Below, one piece after another: positions 34,225 to 43,162 of a stretch of DNA of 64,000 nucleotides. The stretch covers positions 310,001-374,000 of the forward strand of contig NZ_JAGPNL010000001.1 in NCBI RefSeq assembly GCF_018069565.1, written 5' to 3'. The position numbers and the translations under genes were made by a program. The notes below the pieces were generated by a model. It was given only the letters and a program-made list of their open reading frames with translations, was not told where the DNA came from and did not search any database. The stretch is from Streptomyces tagetis. Lineage in GTDB: Bacteria > Actinomycetota > Actinomycetes > Streptomycetales > Streptomycetaceae. How positions within the stretch are numbered: position 1 is the stretch's first letter; every line of letters starts with the position of its first letter.

Positions 34225-36240
34225 TCACGGGAAGGGGTGCGGGCCGGGGTGGAGACCGGACTCGGTCAGGTCGTCCGGCCGCAGCCCGGCCTCGCGCAGC
34301 GCGGTACGGGTGCGGGGCAGGTGCCGGGCGCGCTGCCGGGTCCAGCCGAAGTCGAGCGGGAGCAGCCCCGGCACCAGCACCTTCACGGTGTGCAGGCCGA
34401 GGGCGCGCTGCTCGGGCGCGGTCTGGTCGACGACCACCACGTCGAACCCGGCGGACGTCACGGCGCCGACCGCGGCGAGCAGATCGTCGCGTACGTCGGG
34501 GCCGGAGCCGTCGGCGTCCGCCCAGCGCAGCTCGGCCACGCTCCTCGTGCCGGGTGGCGACGCGGGCCGGAGCAGGAAGTCGGCGTGGCGGCCCATCTCG
34601 GGCACCGCGTAGACCAGCGGGTGGTCGTGCAGGCTGGTGATCTTCTCGTGGTCCTCGGCCATGGCCCGGTAGGCGGCCTCGTCGCGCTCGAAGCGCTGGA
34701 GGAGCTGCACCGAGTCGGTGGCGATCTCGCACAGCGCGGCGGCGAGCGCGGCCTCCGGGTCGAGCGCCGCCCCCGCGCCGAAGCACATCCGCCCCGGCCC
34801 GCCGTCGAACCGCTCGGCGACCCCGGTGACCACGGGCACGGGGAAGGTGATCCGGGTGTCGAAGAACCGGGCCCGGTACCCGTACAGGGTCATCCGCTCG
34901 ACCATGATCCGTGTGTGCGGGTCGGCGCTGGTCGCCGGGTCGATCTCCGGCAGCGGCTGCCGGCCGTGCCAGGCGAGCAGGAAGGCGTCCCGCTCCACCA
35001 CCTCCATCAGCCCGCCGAGCACGGCCTCCTCCAGACTGCCCCCGGAGGCACAGCCGTTGGAGCTCTCCTGCACGAACCGGTGCTCGATGCCGGGCTTGTG
35101 GTAGTAGGCGAGGACCTCGGGCACGGGGCGGGGCCGCGCGTCGCGCAGCGACCATCCCCACACCCAGGGCACCGGCCGGTCCGGGGTGAACGGCGGCACC
35201 CACGGGTTGGCCCGGTGGAAGGCGTCGGTGTAGAGGCCGGTCTCGCGCGGGTCGACGGCGTCCGGTCCCAGCTCGTCCAGCGTGGCGGTGAGGGTGAGCC
35301 GGCGGCCCCGGGCGCGCATCCCGGCGAAGCGCTCCAGCCCCTCCAGGACACCGATCCGGGTGCTGTCGTGGTAGCTGTCGGCGTGCCCGCCCCAGAAGGT
35401 CTCCCGCAGGTAGTCGCCGGAGCGGCTGGAGAAGCAGCCGACCGTCGCCGAGGTGGTCGGCGAGGTCACGTCGCACACCACCGACGGGCCGACCGCGCCC
35501 CAGTGCGGGTTGGCGAAGGCGTCCACCGGCAGCCCGTACGCGTCCAGCGGCCGGACCCGGCTCACCCCGGGCCGGTACTTGGGCGCGGGGCCGAGGGCGA
35601 GGACGGCCGACTCGGCGGTCAACGGCTCCGGGGTGCCGCAGTTGGGACAGTCCGGCTCGGGCACCAGCGGATGATGACGGCTCGTCAGGTCGTCGAGGTC
35701 GATCAGCCATACGTCGGGGAAGGGGCCCGGGTCCGTACCGGGCCCGGCGCCGATCCGGGCGATCAGCGCGGCGACGGCCTGCGCGGCGAACGGCACCCCG
35801 TAGGGCCAGGGCCCCGACTCCCTCGTACCGCCGCGCAGTTCGAGCCCCTCTCGCAGACCGACCGAGCGCACGCCCTGCCAGCGCCGGCGCAGACAGGTGG
35901 CGCAGCCGGGGCGTTCACCGGTCGCCTCCCCGCCGGGCTCCCCGCCGGGCTTCCCGCCGGGCTCTCCGCCGGCTTCCCCAGGGGTCGTCCCGCCGGGCCA
36001 CGGGCCGACCAGCGCGTGCCGCCCGTACAGGTGCACCGGGAGCGCCGAACGGTCCCCGACCGGGGGCTCGGTGAAGGCGTCCCGGACCCCGAGCGCCGCC
36101 ACGGTGACCTCGGGCAGCGGGCGGTCCGGATCGCCGGGCAGCTCCGCCAGGGCGCGGCGGAGGTCCCGCGCGAAGCGGTCGCACGCCTCGTCCCGGGGCT
36201 CCGCGCCGACGACCGGCGTCTCGACGAGCTCAGCGGTCAT
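34225..36240 (-). CDS. YcaO cyclodehydratase (copy 2) of the RiPP cluster
   Basis: The 671-residue protein has the same plan as the YcaO at 23494-25461: CATC (113-116) and CPNC (198-201) zinc pairs, VLEGLERFAGM, a SNGCASGGSLEEAVL-GGLMEVVERDAF ATP-binding stretch, and a PGPHPFP end. The YcaO active-site glutamates are intact. A Gly/Glu/Pro repeat (GGEPGGKPGGEPGGE) sits just before the first CxxC. It overlaps the leader-binding protein gene by 11 bp. It probably makes azolines on the Cys/Ser/Thr-rich core together with, or on different sites from, copy 1. Confidence 0.9.
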   Translation of the reverse strand: MTAELVETPVVGAEPRDEACDRFARDLRRALAELPGDPDRPLPEVTVAALGVRDAFTEPPVGDRSALPVHLYGRHALVGPWPGGTTPGEAGGEPGGKPGGEPGGEATGERPGCATCLRRRWQGVRSVGLREGLELRGGTRESGPWPYGVPFAAQAVAALIARIGAGPGTDPGPFPDVWLIDLDDLTSRHHPLVPEPDCPNCGTPEPLTAESAVLALGPAPKYRPGVSRVRPLDAYGLPVDAFANPHWGAVGPSVVCDVTSPTTSATVGCFSSRSGDYLRETFWGGHADSYHDSTRIGVLEGLERFAGMRARGRRLTLTATLDELGPDAVDPRETGLYTDAFHRANPWVPPFTPDRPVPWVWGWSLRDARPRPVPEVLAYYHKPGIEHRFVQESSNGCASGGSLEEAVLGGLMEVVERDAFLLAWHGRQPLPEIDPATSADPHTRIMVERMTLYGYRARFFDTRITFPVPVVTGVAERFDGGPGRMCFGAGAALDPEAALAAALCEIATDSVQLLQRFERDEAAYRAMAEDHEKITSLHDHPLVYAVPEMGRHADFLLRPASPPGTRSVAELRWADADGSGPDVRDDLLAAVGAVTSAGFDVVVVDQTAPEQRALGLHTVKVLVPGLLPLDFGWTRQRARHLPRTRTALREAGLRPDDLTESGLHPGPHPFP

Positions 36241-38530
36241 CGCCGGCCGCCTCGGTGAGCAGCACCCGTACCGTGTGCAGACCGGCGGCGGGCAGGTCGG
36301 CCGCGTGCGTCGGCACCACGAAGGCGTCCCGTCCGGCGCCGGCCAGCCGGGCCAGCACGTCCGCCCAGCCCGTGACCGGCGGCCGTCCACCGGAGGCGTC
36401 CTCGGCGGTGAGGGGCGTCGGGGCCGGCGGGGCCTCGGCCGTGACCGGCATCAGGACCGGCGGCGCCTCGGCCGTGACCGGTATCAGGGCCGGGTCGAGG
36501 TCGGCCAGGAGCGGGTCGCCGGTGTCGGGGGCGCCCAGTACGCCCTCCGCGGCGAGCTGCACCTCCCCGAGCAGGTCCCGCAGGGCGTCCACGGCCGCCG
36601 CCGTCCGGTCCAGCGCGGCGCCCACCGCCCAGTCGCCCCGCCCCTCGGCCGGCCGCGTCCGGGCCAGCACCACGGACACGCCGCTGTGCTCCGCCTCCCC
36701 GAGGTCGAGCAGGTCCACGTCGAGTCCCAGGTGCCCGGCGGACCGCAGCAGGAAGGTCGTCTCCGGGTCGTCACCCAGGAGCGCCGGGGGCAGCACCGCC
36801 GTCCGCCCCGCCCCGCGTACCGCCCGCAGCAGCGCGTCGTGCGCGAGCGCGGAGAGCAGCCCGGCCGCCGCCGCACCCGGCAGACCCGCGCCCGCGCCCG
36901 CCCCGGCCCGGGTCGGCTCGAACCGGCGGTCCGGGTTGTCCGGGCCGAAGGGCCGCACCGCGCCCGCCGGCACCCGCACCCGCTCCTTCGTCAGCAGCGA
37001 CACCCCCGCCGCCCAGGAGGCGACCGGCCCCTCCCCGGCCCCCGTGGCCGTGGTCAGCGCCTCCGGCTCCACCATGGGCGCCGCGTCCGCACCGGCCGCG
37101 GGCACCGCGGGCACCACGTGCTCGGCGTAGACCACGGCGGCGGCCTCCAGCGCCCGCAGCCGGGCACCCGCCGTGTGGTGCACGTCGAAGGCGACCACGG
37201 TCCGGGTGCCGGCCGCGCCGAGCGGGACCTCCACGGCACCGGCCTTCAGCGGGGTCTGGGTGACCGGCTCGTCCGCGTACCGGGTGAAGACACCGACCGA
37301 CGGCCGGACGGCGAGCCCCCGCTCGTCGAGGACGGCGAGGGGACCCTCGGTCGCCCCGTCGTCCGGCGCGGCGGCCACCACCGGCCGGAAGGCGGGCCGC
37401 TCGGGGGCCTCGCCCAGGTCCACCGGCTCGACGGCACCGGCCGGGGTCCGGCAGTGCGGGCAGCGCGGATGCGGCAGCAGCCGCTCCGCCAGGACGTCGA
37501 AGGACGCCATGTCCTGGAGCAGCACCTGCCCCCGCGTCTCCGCCGGCAGCGCCTCGGTGACCAGCCGGAACACCTCGTACCCGAGCAGGTTGCCGAGCAT
37601 CGCGGCGAGCGGCCCGCGCGGCACCTGCCCGGGGGAGTCCCCGAGGGCCTGCCCGCTCCACAGCTCCGCCGCGACCGCCGGGTCCCCGCTCGCGCCGAGC
37701 CGCAGCGCCGCACAGGCCGGGCAGCCCGCGACGCCGGGCGCGGCGACCGGCCCGACCACCGCCCGGCGGCCGAAGGTCCAGGCGGGCAGCAGGAGACGCC
37801 CCCGCGGGACGCCCTCGCCGAGCAGCGCGAGCGTGGTCCCGAACGCGTCACGGCCTCCCGCGGCGACCACCACGCCGTACCCCTCGTACGCGGCCCAGCC
37901 GCCCGCCCCGCCGGACGCCGCGCCCGGCAGCACCGCCACCTCGGCCGGGCTGCCCGCCGCTGCCAGCTCCTCCGCCTCCTGCCGTACGGGGGCGAACTCG
38001 CCGTCCCCGGCCGGGTGCTGGGCGAGGGCCGGGTCCACGCCGACGTGGGCGCAGCCGTTGCGCAGCAGGGACAGCGCGCACCAGCGGGCGACCGGACCGT
38101 CGCCGAGCACCGCCACGCGGGTGGTGCGGAAGGCGGCGAACCGGCGCTCGGCACCGTCGGCGTAGTGGTCGAGGTAGGCGATCTGCGGGCCGAAGCGTGC
38201 GGCGACCGCCGGGTCGAGCGCCGCGTCCGGTCCCGGTTCGGCGGGGTCCGGCACCGGCCGGGCGAAGCCGCGGGCGTAGAGCGCCTTGACCAGCCCGCCC
38301 ACCATCGCCTTCTGCGGCTCCCGGAAGCCCTGGCAGATCTCCGCCACGGTCCGGCTCCCGTCCAGGTGCGGGACGAGCAGCGTGGCGAACCGGTAGGCGG
38401 ACGGGGAGCTGAGCTGGAAGCCGCCGTCGGCGTTGTGGAAGACCACGCCGGTCGGCGTCTCGGTGTACAGCACGTCGCGGCGCACCCGTGGCCGGGTGTC
38501 CGCGGTCTCCTCGTACGGCGTCCTGGGCAT
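36230..38530 (-). CDS. TOMM leader-binding protein (RRE + E1-like) with a degenerate C-terminal YcaO domain
   Basis: The 766-residue protein has three parts. Residues 15-95 form an RRE-like winged domain (VLYTETPTGVVFHNADGGFQLS through MVGGLVKALYARGFA). Residues 100-365 are an E1/ThiF-like part with two CxxC zinc pairs (C270/C273, C357/C360). Residues about 390-760 align by eye with the YcaO domains of the two neighbours, but the ATP/Mg glutamates are lost: ALEAAAVVYAEHV replaces LEGLERFAG, and LLSALAHDALL replaces GLMEVVERDAF. It should bind the leader and present the core to the active YcaO enzymes. A short PVTAEAPP repeat lies at 684-701. It overlaps the next gene by 11 bp. Confidence 0.85.
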   Translation of the reverse strand: MPRTPYEETADTRPRVRRDVLYTETPTGVVFHNADGGFQLSSPSAYRFATLLVPHLDGSRTVAEICQGFREPQKAMVGGLVKALYARGFARPVPDPAEPGPDAALDPAVAARFGPQIAYLDHYADGAERRFAAFRTTRVAVLGDGPVARWCALSLLRNGCAHVGVDPALAQHPAGDGEFAPVRQEAEELAAAGSPAEVAVLPGAASGGAGGWAAYEGYGVVVAAGGRDAFGTTLALLGEGVPRGRLLLPAWTFGRRAVVGPVAAPGVAGCPACAALRLGASGDPAVAAELWSGQALGDSPGQVPRGPLAAMLGNLLGYEVFRLVTEALPAETRGQVLLQDMASFDVLAERLLPHPRCPHCRTPAGAVEPVDLGEAPERPAFRPVVAAAPDDGATEGPLAVLDERGLAVRPSVGVFTRYADEPVTQTPLKAGAVEVPLGAAGTRTVVAFDVHHTAGARLRALEAAAVVYAEHVVPAVPAAGADAAPMVEPEALTTATGAGEGPVASWAAGVSLLTKERVRVPAGAVRPFGPDNPDRRFEPTRAGAGAGAGLPGAAAAGLLSALAHDALLRAVRGAGRTAVLPPALLGDDPETTFLLRSAGHLGLDVDLLDLGEAEHSGVSVVLARTRPAEGRGDWAVGAALDRTAAAVDALRDLLGEVQLAAEGVLGAPDTGDPLLADLDPALIPVTAEAPPVLMPVTAEAPPAPTPLTAEDASGGRPPVTGWADVLARLAGAGRDAFVVPTHAADLPAAGLHTVRVLLTEAAGDDR

Positions 38531-38653
38531 GCGGGGTCACACCTCCGGGTCGGGGCCTGGGGGCCACTCGGGTGGTTCGGGGGGAAACGCGGTGGGTACG
38601 GGTGCGGGCCGGACCCGCGGGGGTGCGTCGGACGACGGCTCGTCCGGCGGCCG

Positions 38654-40615
38654 TCAGGTGGCTCCGGACGGCAACGCCCGCCGCTGGGGGACGGGGACGG
38701 CCGGCGGGAGCCCGCCGGTCCGGGCGGCCCGGTGCAGCGCGTGCGCGCGGAACAGGGGGTTCATGTGGAGCGCCCCCGGTTGCTCCTCGTCCAGGAGCCC
38801 CGCGTCGAGGAGCCGTTCGAGGACTTCCTCGGCCCGGGTCTCCGGGACGTGGAGGGCGCCGGCCGCGCCCGCCGGGGTGATCCGCCCGCCCAGCCGCGCC
38901 AGCCGCAGATGGGCTTCGGCCAGCGGGCCGGGCAACCGGTCCAGGGCCCCGTCCAGGGCCAGCGGTACGGACATCCGCGGATCGTCGGGCAGGGCGAGGC
39001 GGCCCGGCAGGTCCCGGCGCAGCCACGCCGTGTAGTCCGCCAGGCGCAGCTTCGGCCGGGTCAGCAGCCGGGCGGCGGCGATCCGCAGCGCCAGCGGCAC
39101 GTGCCCGCAGGTGTCGGTGAGGGCGCGGGCTGCGGCGGCCTCGGCCGCGACCCGCTCGGCGCCCAGCACGGCGGTGAGCAGCGCGTGGGAGTCCCGGGAC
39201 GGCAGCGCGCCCAGGCGCAGCACCGCCGGTCCGTGCGTGGCGACCAGCGCGGCCAGCCCCAGCCGGCTGGTGACCAGGACGGCACCGCGCCCGGTCAGGT
39301 CGAGCAGGCCGCGCACCTGGTCCGGGTGGACCACGTCGTCGAGGATCACCAGACACGGGCCGCGATCGGTGCCGGGGAGCGTGGCGCGCAGGGCCGCCGA
39401 CGCCTCGTCGGCGCGGCGCGGCCGTCCGTCGGGCCCGGTCAGCGGCAGCAGGACGCCTCCCGCCGGGTACCGATCCGCCGCCAGCCGGGCGGCGTGCAGG
39501 GCCAGCGCGGTCTTGCCCATGCCGGGGCCGCCGGAGATCACCGCGAGGACGGGCGCGGCGTCGCGCTGTCCGTCCGCCGGGCCGCCGTCGAGGTGGGCGA
39601 CGAGGTCGGCACTCTCGCGGGCGCGGCCGGTGAAGCCGGGGACGCGGGGGAGCGGGGGTCTGGGCGGGTGCGCCGGCTCCGGGCCGACGGCGGGGGTGGG
39701 CGCGGGCGCGGGCGCGGGCGCGGTGTCGGGCGGGGGCGGGAGGTCGAGCGGGGTGGCGTGGTGGTGGGCGTGGCGGTGGTCGTGGGCGTGTGGCGTGGCG
39801 GTGGTCTCGGCGGGGCCGACGGCGGGGGTGTCGTCCGGTGTGCGGGGCCGGGTGAGCGAGGCGGGGCCCTCGGCAGGGCGGTGGGGCTCCTCGCCGCGCA
39901 GGATGGCCAGTTCCAGCCCCCGCAGTTCCGCGCCGGGATCGACGCCGAGTTCGTCCCGCAGGTGGGAACGGATGCGCCCGTACTCGGCCAGCGCCTCCCG
40001 CTGACGGCCCGCCCGGTAGAGGGCGCGCATCAACTGTGCGGCGAATCCCTCGTGTTGGGGGTGGGTCCGGGTGGCCTCCCAGAGGTCCACCAGGACCTCC
40101 CGACATCGTCCCCGGGCCAACTGGATCTCGCAGACCCGCTCCAGGACGCGCAGGCGCTCCTCGACCAGCCGGGGCACCTCGTCCCGGTGCAGCAGCTCCG
40201 AGGGCACATTGGCGAGAAGCGGACCCCGCCACAGCCCCAGCGCCGTGCGCAGCAGGGGGAGTTCGGAGTCGCCGGCGCCGGCCGCCTCGGACACCAGACG
40301 GCGGAAGTGCAGCAGGTCCAGGGTGTCGCCGTCGGCCGAGAGCCGGTAGCCGCCGGCCACCGCGAGCACCGACCGCTCCTCGACGCCGTACTTCGAGAAG
40401 AGCCGGCGCAGCCGCAGCACGCAGCTCTGGAGGGCCGCCTTGGCCGCCGCGGGCTGCGCCTCGCCCCACACCGCCCTGCGCAGGCGGTCCGCCGGGACCA
40501 CCTCGCCGGGCCGGACCAGCAGCGCCGCCAGCAGCGAGGTGGGCTTGGCCGGCGGGAGGACGGCCACGTCATGCCCGTCGGTGATGCTGAGCGGGCCGAG
40601 CAACTGAAAACGCAC
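38654..40615 (-). CDS. SARP/AfsR-type regulator with NB-ARC ATPase domain
   Basis: The 653-residue protein opens with an OmpR-like winged helix (VRFQLLGPLSITDG through LQSCVLRLRRLF), continues with a bacterial transcriptional activator (BTAD) domain (HFRRLVSEAAGAG to LRDELGVDPG), and then has an NB-ARC/AAA ATPase part with a P-loop SGGPGMGKTALAL near residue 375. A Pro/His-rich low-complexity linker lies between. GTG 40615 gives the conserved N-terminus. Such proteins activate antibiotic operons by binding direct repeats. It lies between the precursor and the tailoring operon and is the likely pathway-specific activator. Confidence 0.9.
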   Translation of the reverse strand: MRFQLLGPLSITDGHDVAVLPPAKPTSLLAALLVRPGEVVPADRLRRAVWGEAQPAAAKAALQSCVLRLRRLFSKYGVEERSVLAVAGGYRLSADGDTLDLLHFRRLVSEAAGAGDSELPLLRTALGLWRGPLLANVPSELLHRDEVPRLVEERLRVLERVCEIQLARGRCREVLVDLWEATRTHPQHEGFAAQLMRALYRAGRQREALAEYGRIRSHLRDELGVDPGAELRGLELAILRGEEPHRPAEGPASLTRPRTPDDTPAVGPAETTATPHAHDHRHAHHHATPLDLPPPPDTAPAPAPAPTPAVGPEPAHPPRPPLPRVPGFTGRARESADLVAHLDGGPADGQRDAAPVLAVISGGPGMGKTALALHAARLAADRYPAGGVLLPLTGPDGRPRRADEASAALRATLPGTDRGPCLVILDDVVHPDQVRGLLDLTGRGAVLVTSRLGLAALVATHGPAVLRLGALPSRDSHALLTAVLGAERVAAEAAAARALTDTCGHVPLALRIAAARLLTRPKLRLADYTAWLRRDLPGRLALPDDPRMSVPLALDGALDRLPGPLAEAHLRLARLGGRITPAGAAGALHVPETRAEEVLERLLDAGLLDEEQPGALHMNPLFRAHALHRAARTGGLPPAVPVPQRRALPSGAT

Positions 40616-41201
40616 CGGGTCCCCCGTAGACGTCGAACACCTGCCGGGTCCGGCGCACCACGGCACCCTTCCGGGAAGCCGTGTCCTGCCGCCGAGGCCG
40701 CCCCTTGTGGGGGCGGTGGCTCACACAGGACCCCGGTCCTCCCGGTGTACGGGCGCACAGGGGACGGACGGAGCACGTGTGAAGTCGTTCCGCACGAAAA
40801 CATTCGGTCTTGTGGCAGTGGTGAGTGTCTACCGGCGTAGATCGGGGGTCAAGAGGGGATTGTGAATTGCTTGACCGACGGAATCCAGCCACTGACGAGA
40901 CGTCAAATGCGCCTGAAGTCAGCATCGTTACAGGTGACGGGCCTGTCGCCCGGCCCAGGCCGGAAGGGTGCGCTCCGAGGGCGGCGCCGGGGGGTGGTAC
41001 GGCGTTCGCGCAAGGTTGCCGGGGTGTTCACTCGTGGAACGCCGGGACCGGCACGAGGCCGTGTCCGGATCGGTACGGGGTGACGTCCGGCCGTCCGGAG
41101 CGGGCACCCGCCGGCTGTTTCCGGGCACGCCGAACGCCCGGTCCGCGCCCGCCTCCTGGAAGGAGGGGGAGCCGGCCGGGCGCCGCGTCACCTCGTCCGG
41201 G
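40616..41201. promoter_or_regulatory. Gene-free region between the SARP gene and the precursor gene
   Basis: No gene is visible in these 586 bp. It should hold the SARP promoter and leader on the minus strand. A stretch at about 40790-40935 is clearly lower in GC than its surroundings. On the minus strand TTGACC (reading from about 40853) is followed 17 bases later by GACACT, a weak promoter-like pair. A CCGCCCC/GGGGCGG hairpin occurs at 40698-40716 in the presumed SARP leader. A CCTCC-GGAGG stem lies about 30 bp past the precursor stop. None is proven. Confidence 0.4.
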
Positions 41202-41372
41202 TCAGGCGGAGCAGGAGGTGGTGCTGCACGTGGAGCTGGAGGTCGAGGTGGAACTGGTGCTGGTGCAGCCGGCCAGCACGACCTCGCTGGCGTCCGAGTA
41301 GTCCGAGATCTCGAAGGTCTCGGCCTCCAGTTCGAGGATCTCGTCCGCGAGGGTGCTCAGGTCCTGGTTCAT
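41202..41372 (-). CDS. RiPP precursor peptide (Cys/Ser/Thr-rich core)
   Basis: The 56-residue peptide starts at ATG 41372, preceded by GGGAGG. Residues 1-35 form an acidic leader (LADEILELEAETFEISDYSD) that resembles thiopeptide-type leaders with an FEI-D motif, ending VVLAG. Residues 36-56 are the presumed core: three Cys (36, 49, 54), ten Ser and seven Thr in 21 residues, with a final Ala. All but one core residue can be cyclised or dehydrated by the enzymes encoded at 23494-38530. The leader/core border after VVLAG is inferred. It is transcribed toward the SARP gene. Confidence 0.85.
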   Translation of the reverse strand: MNQDLSTLADEILELEAETFEISDYSDASEVVLAGCTSTSSTSTSSSTCSTTSCSA

Positions 41373-41475
41373 GGTGCCTCCCGTGGGTTCGGGCGGACCG
41401 TCGTGGCCGACGGCCGTCGCCGGGGTGGGTACGGCACCCATTCCAGCGCCCTCCGCTCACCGTTCGGCATGCCTG

Positions 41476-41508
41476 CCGCTGGCATCCCGCTGGCATTCCG
41501 CTGACGGG
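41476..41508 (-). promoter_or_regulatory. Three 11-bp direct repeats upstream of the precursor gene, possible SARP operator
   Basis: CCGCTGGCATC, CCGCTGGCATT and CCGCTGACGGG stand head-to-tail with exact 11-bp spacing about 105-135 bp upstream of the precursor start. SARP regulators bind short direct repeats with 11-bp (or 22-bp) periodicity near the -35 region. A clear -10 box at the right distance is not obvious. The link to the neighbouring SARP gene is inference. Confidence 0.4.
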
Positions 41509-41705
41509 GGGTGCCAGTGGGGGCGGCGGTGCGGGGTGCGGGCCGTGCGGGGGTGCGTCCGGCGTGTCCCCGGCCGGGACCGGGGCATCGGGAGACGATG
41601 GGCGCCTCGCCCCGCGACGAAGCGGGCGAACCGGGCGAGCCGGGTGGATCGGGTGAACCGGGTGGAACAGATGAGCCGGGTGAACCGGGCCGGAAGGGAG
41701 GGCGC

Positions 41706-43157
41706 GTGGACCGGCAGGTCACGTCGGAGCGGCGAGTGCCGGGTGCGGTGGACCGTGCGCCGGGTGCGGCGGATCATGCGCCGGGGGCGATGGACCACGC
41801 GCCGGGGGCGAGGGACGGCGCGTACGGCGGAACGGATGCCGTCGGCGTGAGCGGACCCGGCACCCCCGACCCCCGCCGCCACATCCCCCGTACCGACCGT
41901 CTGCTCGCCGACCCCCGGCTGCGCGAGGCCGTCGCCCGGCTCGGCGCGGTACGGGTGAAGGCGGCCGTCCGCCAGGCGCAGGAGCGGGCCCGCGCGGGCA
42001 TCCTGCCGCCCGGCGAGGTGGCCGACGCGGCCGTCGCCCTGCTCCCGCGCGCGGCGAGCGGACTGCGCCCCGTCGTCAACGCCACCGGCGTCCTGCTCCA
42101 CACCAACCTCGGCCGCGCCGCGCTCTCCCCGGCCGCCCGGCGGGCGGTGTGGGACGCCGCCGGCCCCACCGACGTCGAACTCGACCTGCGCACCGGCAGT
42201 CGCGCCCGCCGCGGCCGGACCGCGCTCGCCGCGCTCCACGACCGGGTGCCGGCCGCCGGCGCCGTACACGTCGTCAACAACGGGGCCGCCGCGCTCGTCC
42301 TGGCCGCCACCGCGCTCGCCGCGGGACGCGAGATCGTCGTCAGCCGGGGCGAGATGGTGGAGATCGGCGACGGATTCCGCCTCCCCGACCTGCTGGCCTC
42401 CACCGGCGCCCGGCTGCGCGAGGTCGGTACGACGAACCGCACCACGGCCGCCGACTACGCCGACGCGCTCGGCCCCGACACGGCGTTCCTCCTCAAGGTG
42501 CACCCCTCCAACTTCAAGGTCACCGGCTTCACCCGCGCCGCCGACGTGGCGGACCTCGTCCCGCTGGGCGTCCCCGTCGTCGTCGACATCGGCTCCGGGC
42601 TGCTCGCCCCCCACCCGCTGCTGCCCGAGGAACCGGACGCGCGGACCCCGCTGCGCGCGGGCGCCGCCCTCGTCACCGCCAGCGGCGACAAACTGCTCGG
42701 CGGACCCCAGTGCGGACTCCTCCTCGGCCGCGAGGACACGGTCCGCGCCCTCTCCCGGCACCCCCTCGCCCGCGCCCTGCGCGTCGACAAACTCACCCTG
42801 GCCGCGCTGGAGGCCACCCTCACCGGCCCCGCCGGCCCCACCGCCGAGGCGCTGGACGCCGACCCGGCCGCGCTGACCCGCCGCGCCGAACGGCTCGCCG
42901 CCGGCCTGGCCGCCGACGGCGTCGACGCGCGGGCCGTCCCCAGCACCGCCACGGTCGGCGGCGGCGGAGCCCCCGGCGTGACCCTGCCCAGCGCGGCGCT
43001 CTCCCTGCCCGAGCGGTACGCCGCCGCTCTGCGCACCGGAGCCGACCCCGTGGTGGGCCGGCTGGAGGCGGGCCGCTGCCTGCTCGACCTGCGCTCGGTG
43101 CCGGAGCCGGACGACGCCCGGCTCGCCGACGCCGTACGGTCGGTGCCGGGGAGGTAG
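41706..43157 (+). CDS. selA: L-seryl-tRNA(Sec) selenium transferase
   Basis: The 483-residue protein is SelA, a PLP enzyme that turns Ser-tRNA(Sec) into Sec-tRNA(Sec) using selenophosphate. Visible signatures are RPVVNATGVLLHTNLGRA, VVNNGAAALVLAAT, EIGDGFRLPDL, KVHPSNFKVTGF, VVDIGSGLL, and the Schiff-base lysine in VTASGDKLLGGPQCGLL. GTG 41706 follows AAGGGAGG. The first 45 residues are a low-complexity tail with a repeated seven-residue APGA-x-D-H/R pattern, absent from typical SelA. It is followed five bases later by selB. Confidence 0.93.
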   Translation: MDRQVTSERRVPGAVDRAPGAADHAPGAMDHAPGARDGAYGGTDAVGVSGPGTPDPRRHIPRTDRLLADPRLREAVARLGAVRVKAAVRQAQERARAGILPPGEVADAAVALLPRAASGLRPVVNATGVLLHTNLGRAALSPAARRAVWDAAGPTDVELDLRTGSRARRGRTALAALHDRVPAAGAVHVVNNGAAALVLAATALAAGREIVVSRGEMVEIGDGFRLPDLLASTGARLREVGTTNRTTAADYADALGPDTAFLLKVHPSNFKVTGFTRAADVADLVPLGVPVVVDIGSGLLAPHPLLPEEPDARTPLRAGAALVTASGDKLLGGPQCGLLLGREDTVRALSRHPLARALRVDKLTLAALEATLTGPAGPTAEALDADPAALTRRAERLAAGLAADGVDARAVPSTATVGGGGAPGVTLPSAALSLPERYAAALRTGADPVVGRLEAGRCLLDLRSVPEPDDARLADAVRSVPGR

Positions 43158-43162
43158 GGAGG

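Noticed and set aside
35897..40840. A very long plus-strand open frame (1647 codons) opposite the RiPP genes
   Set aside because: It is antisense to the leader-binding and SARP genes, has Arg/Gly/Pro-rich low-complexity composition and matches no family. Long antisense frames are normal at this GC content.
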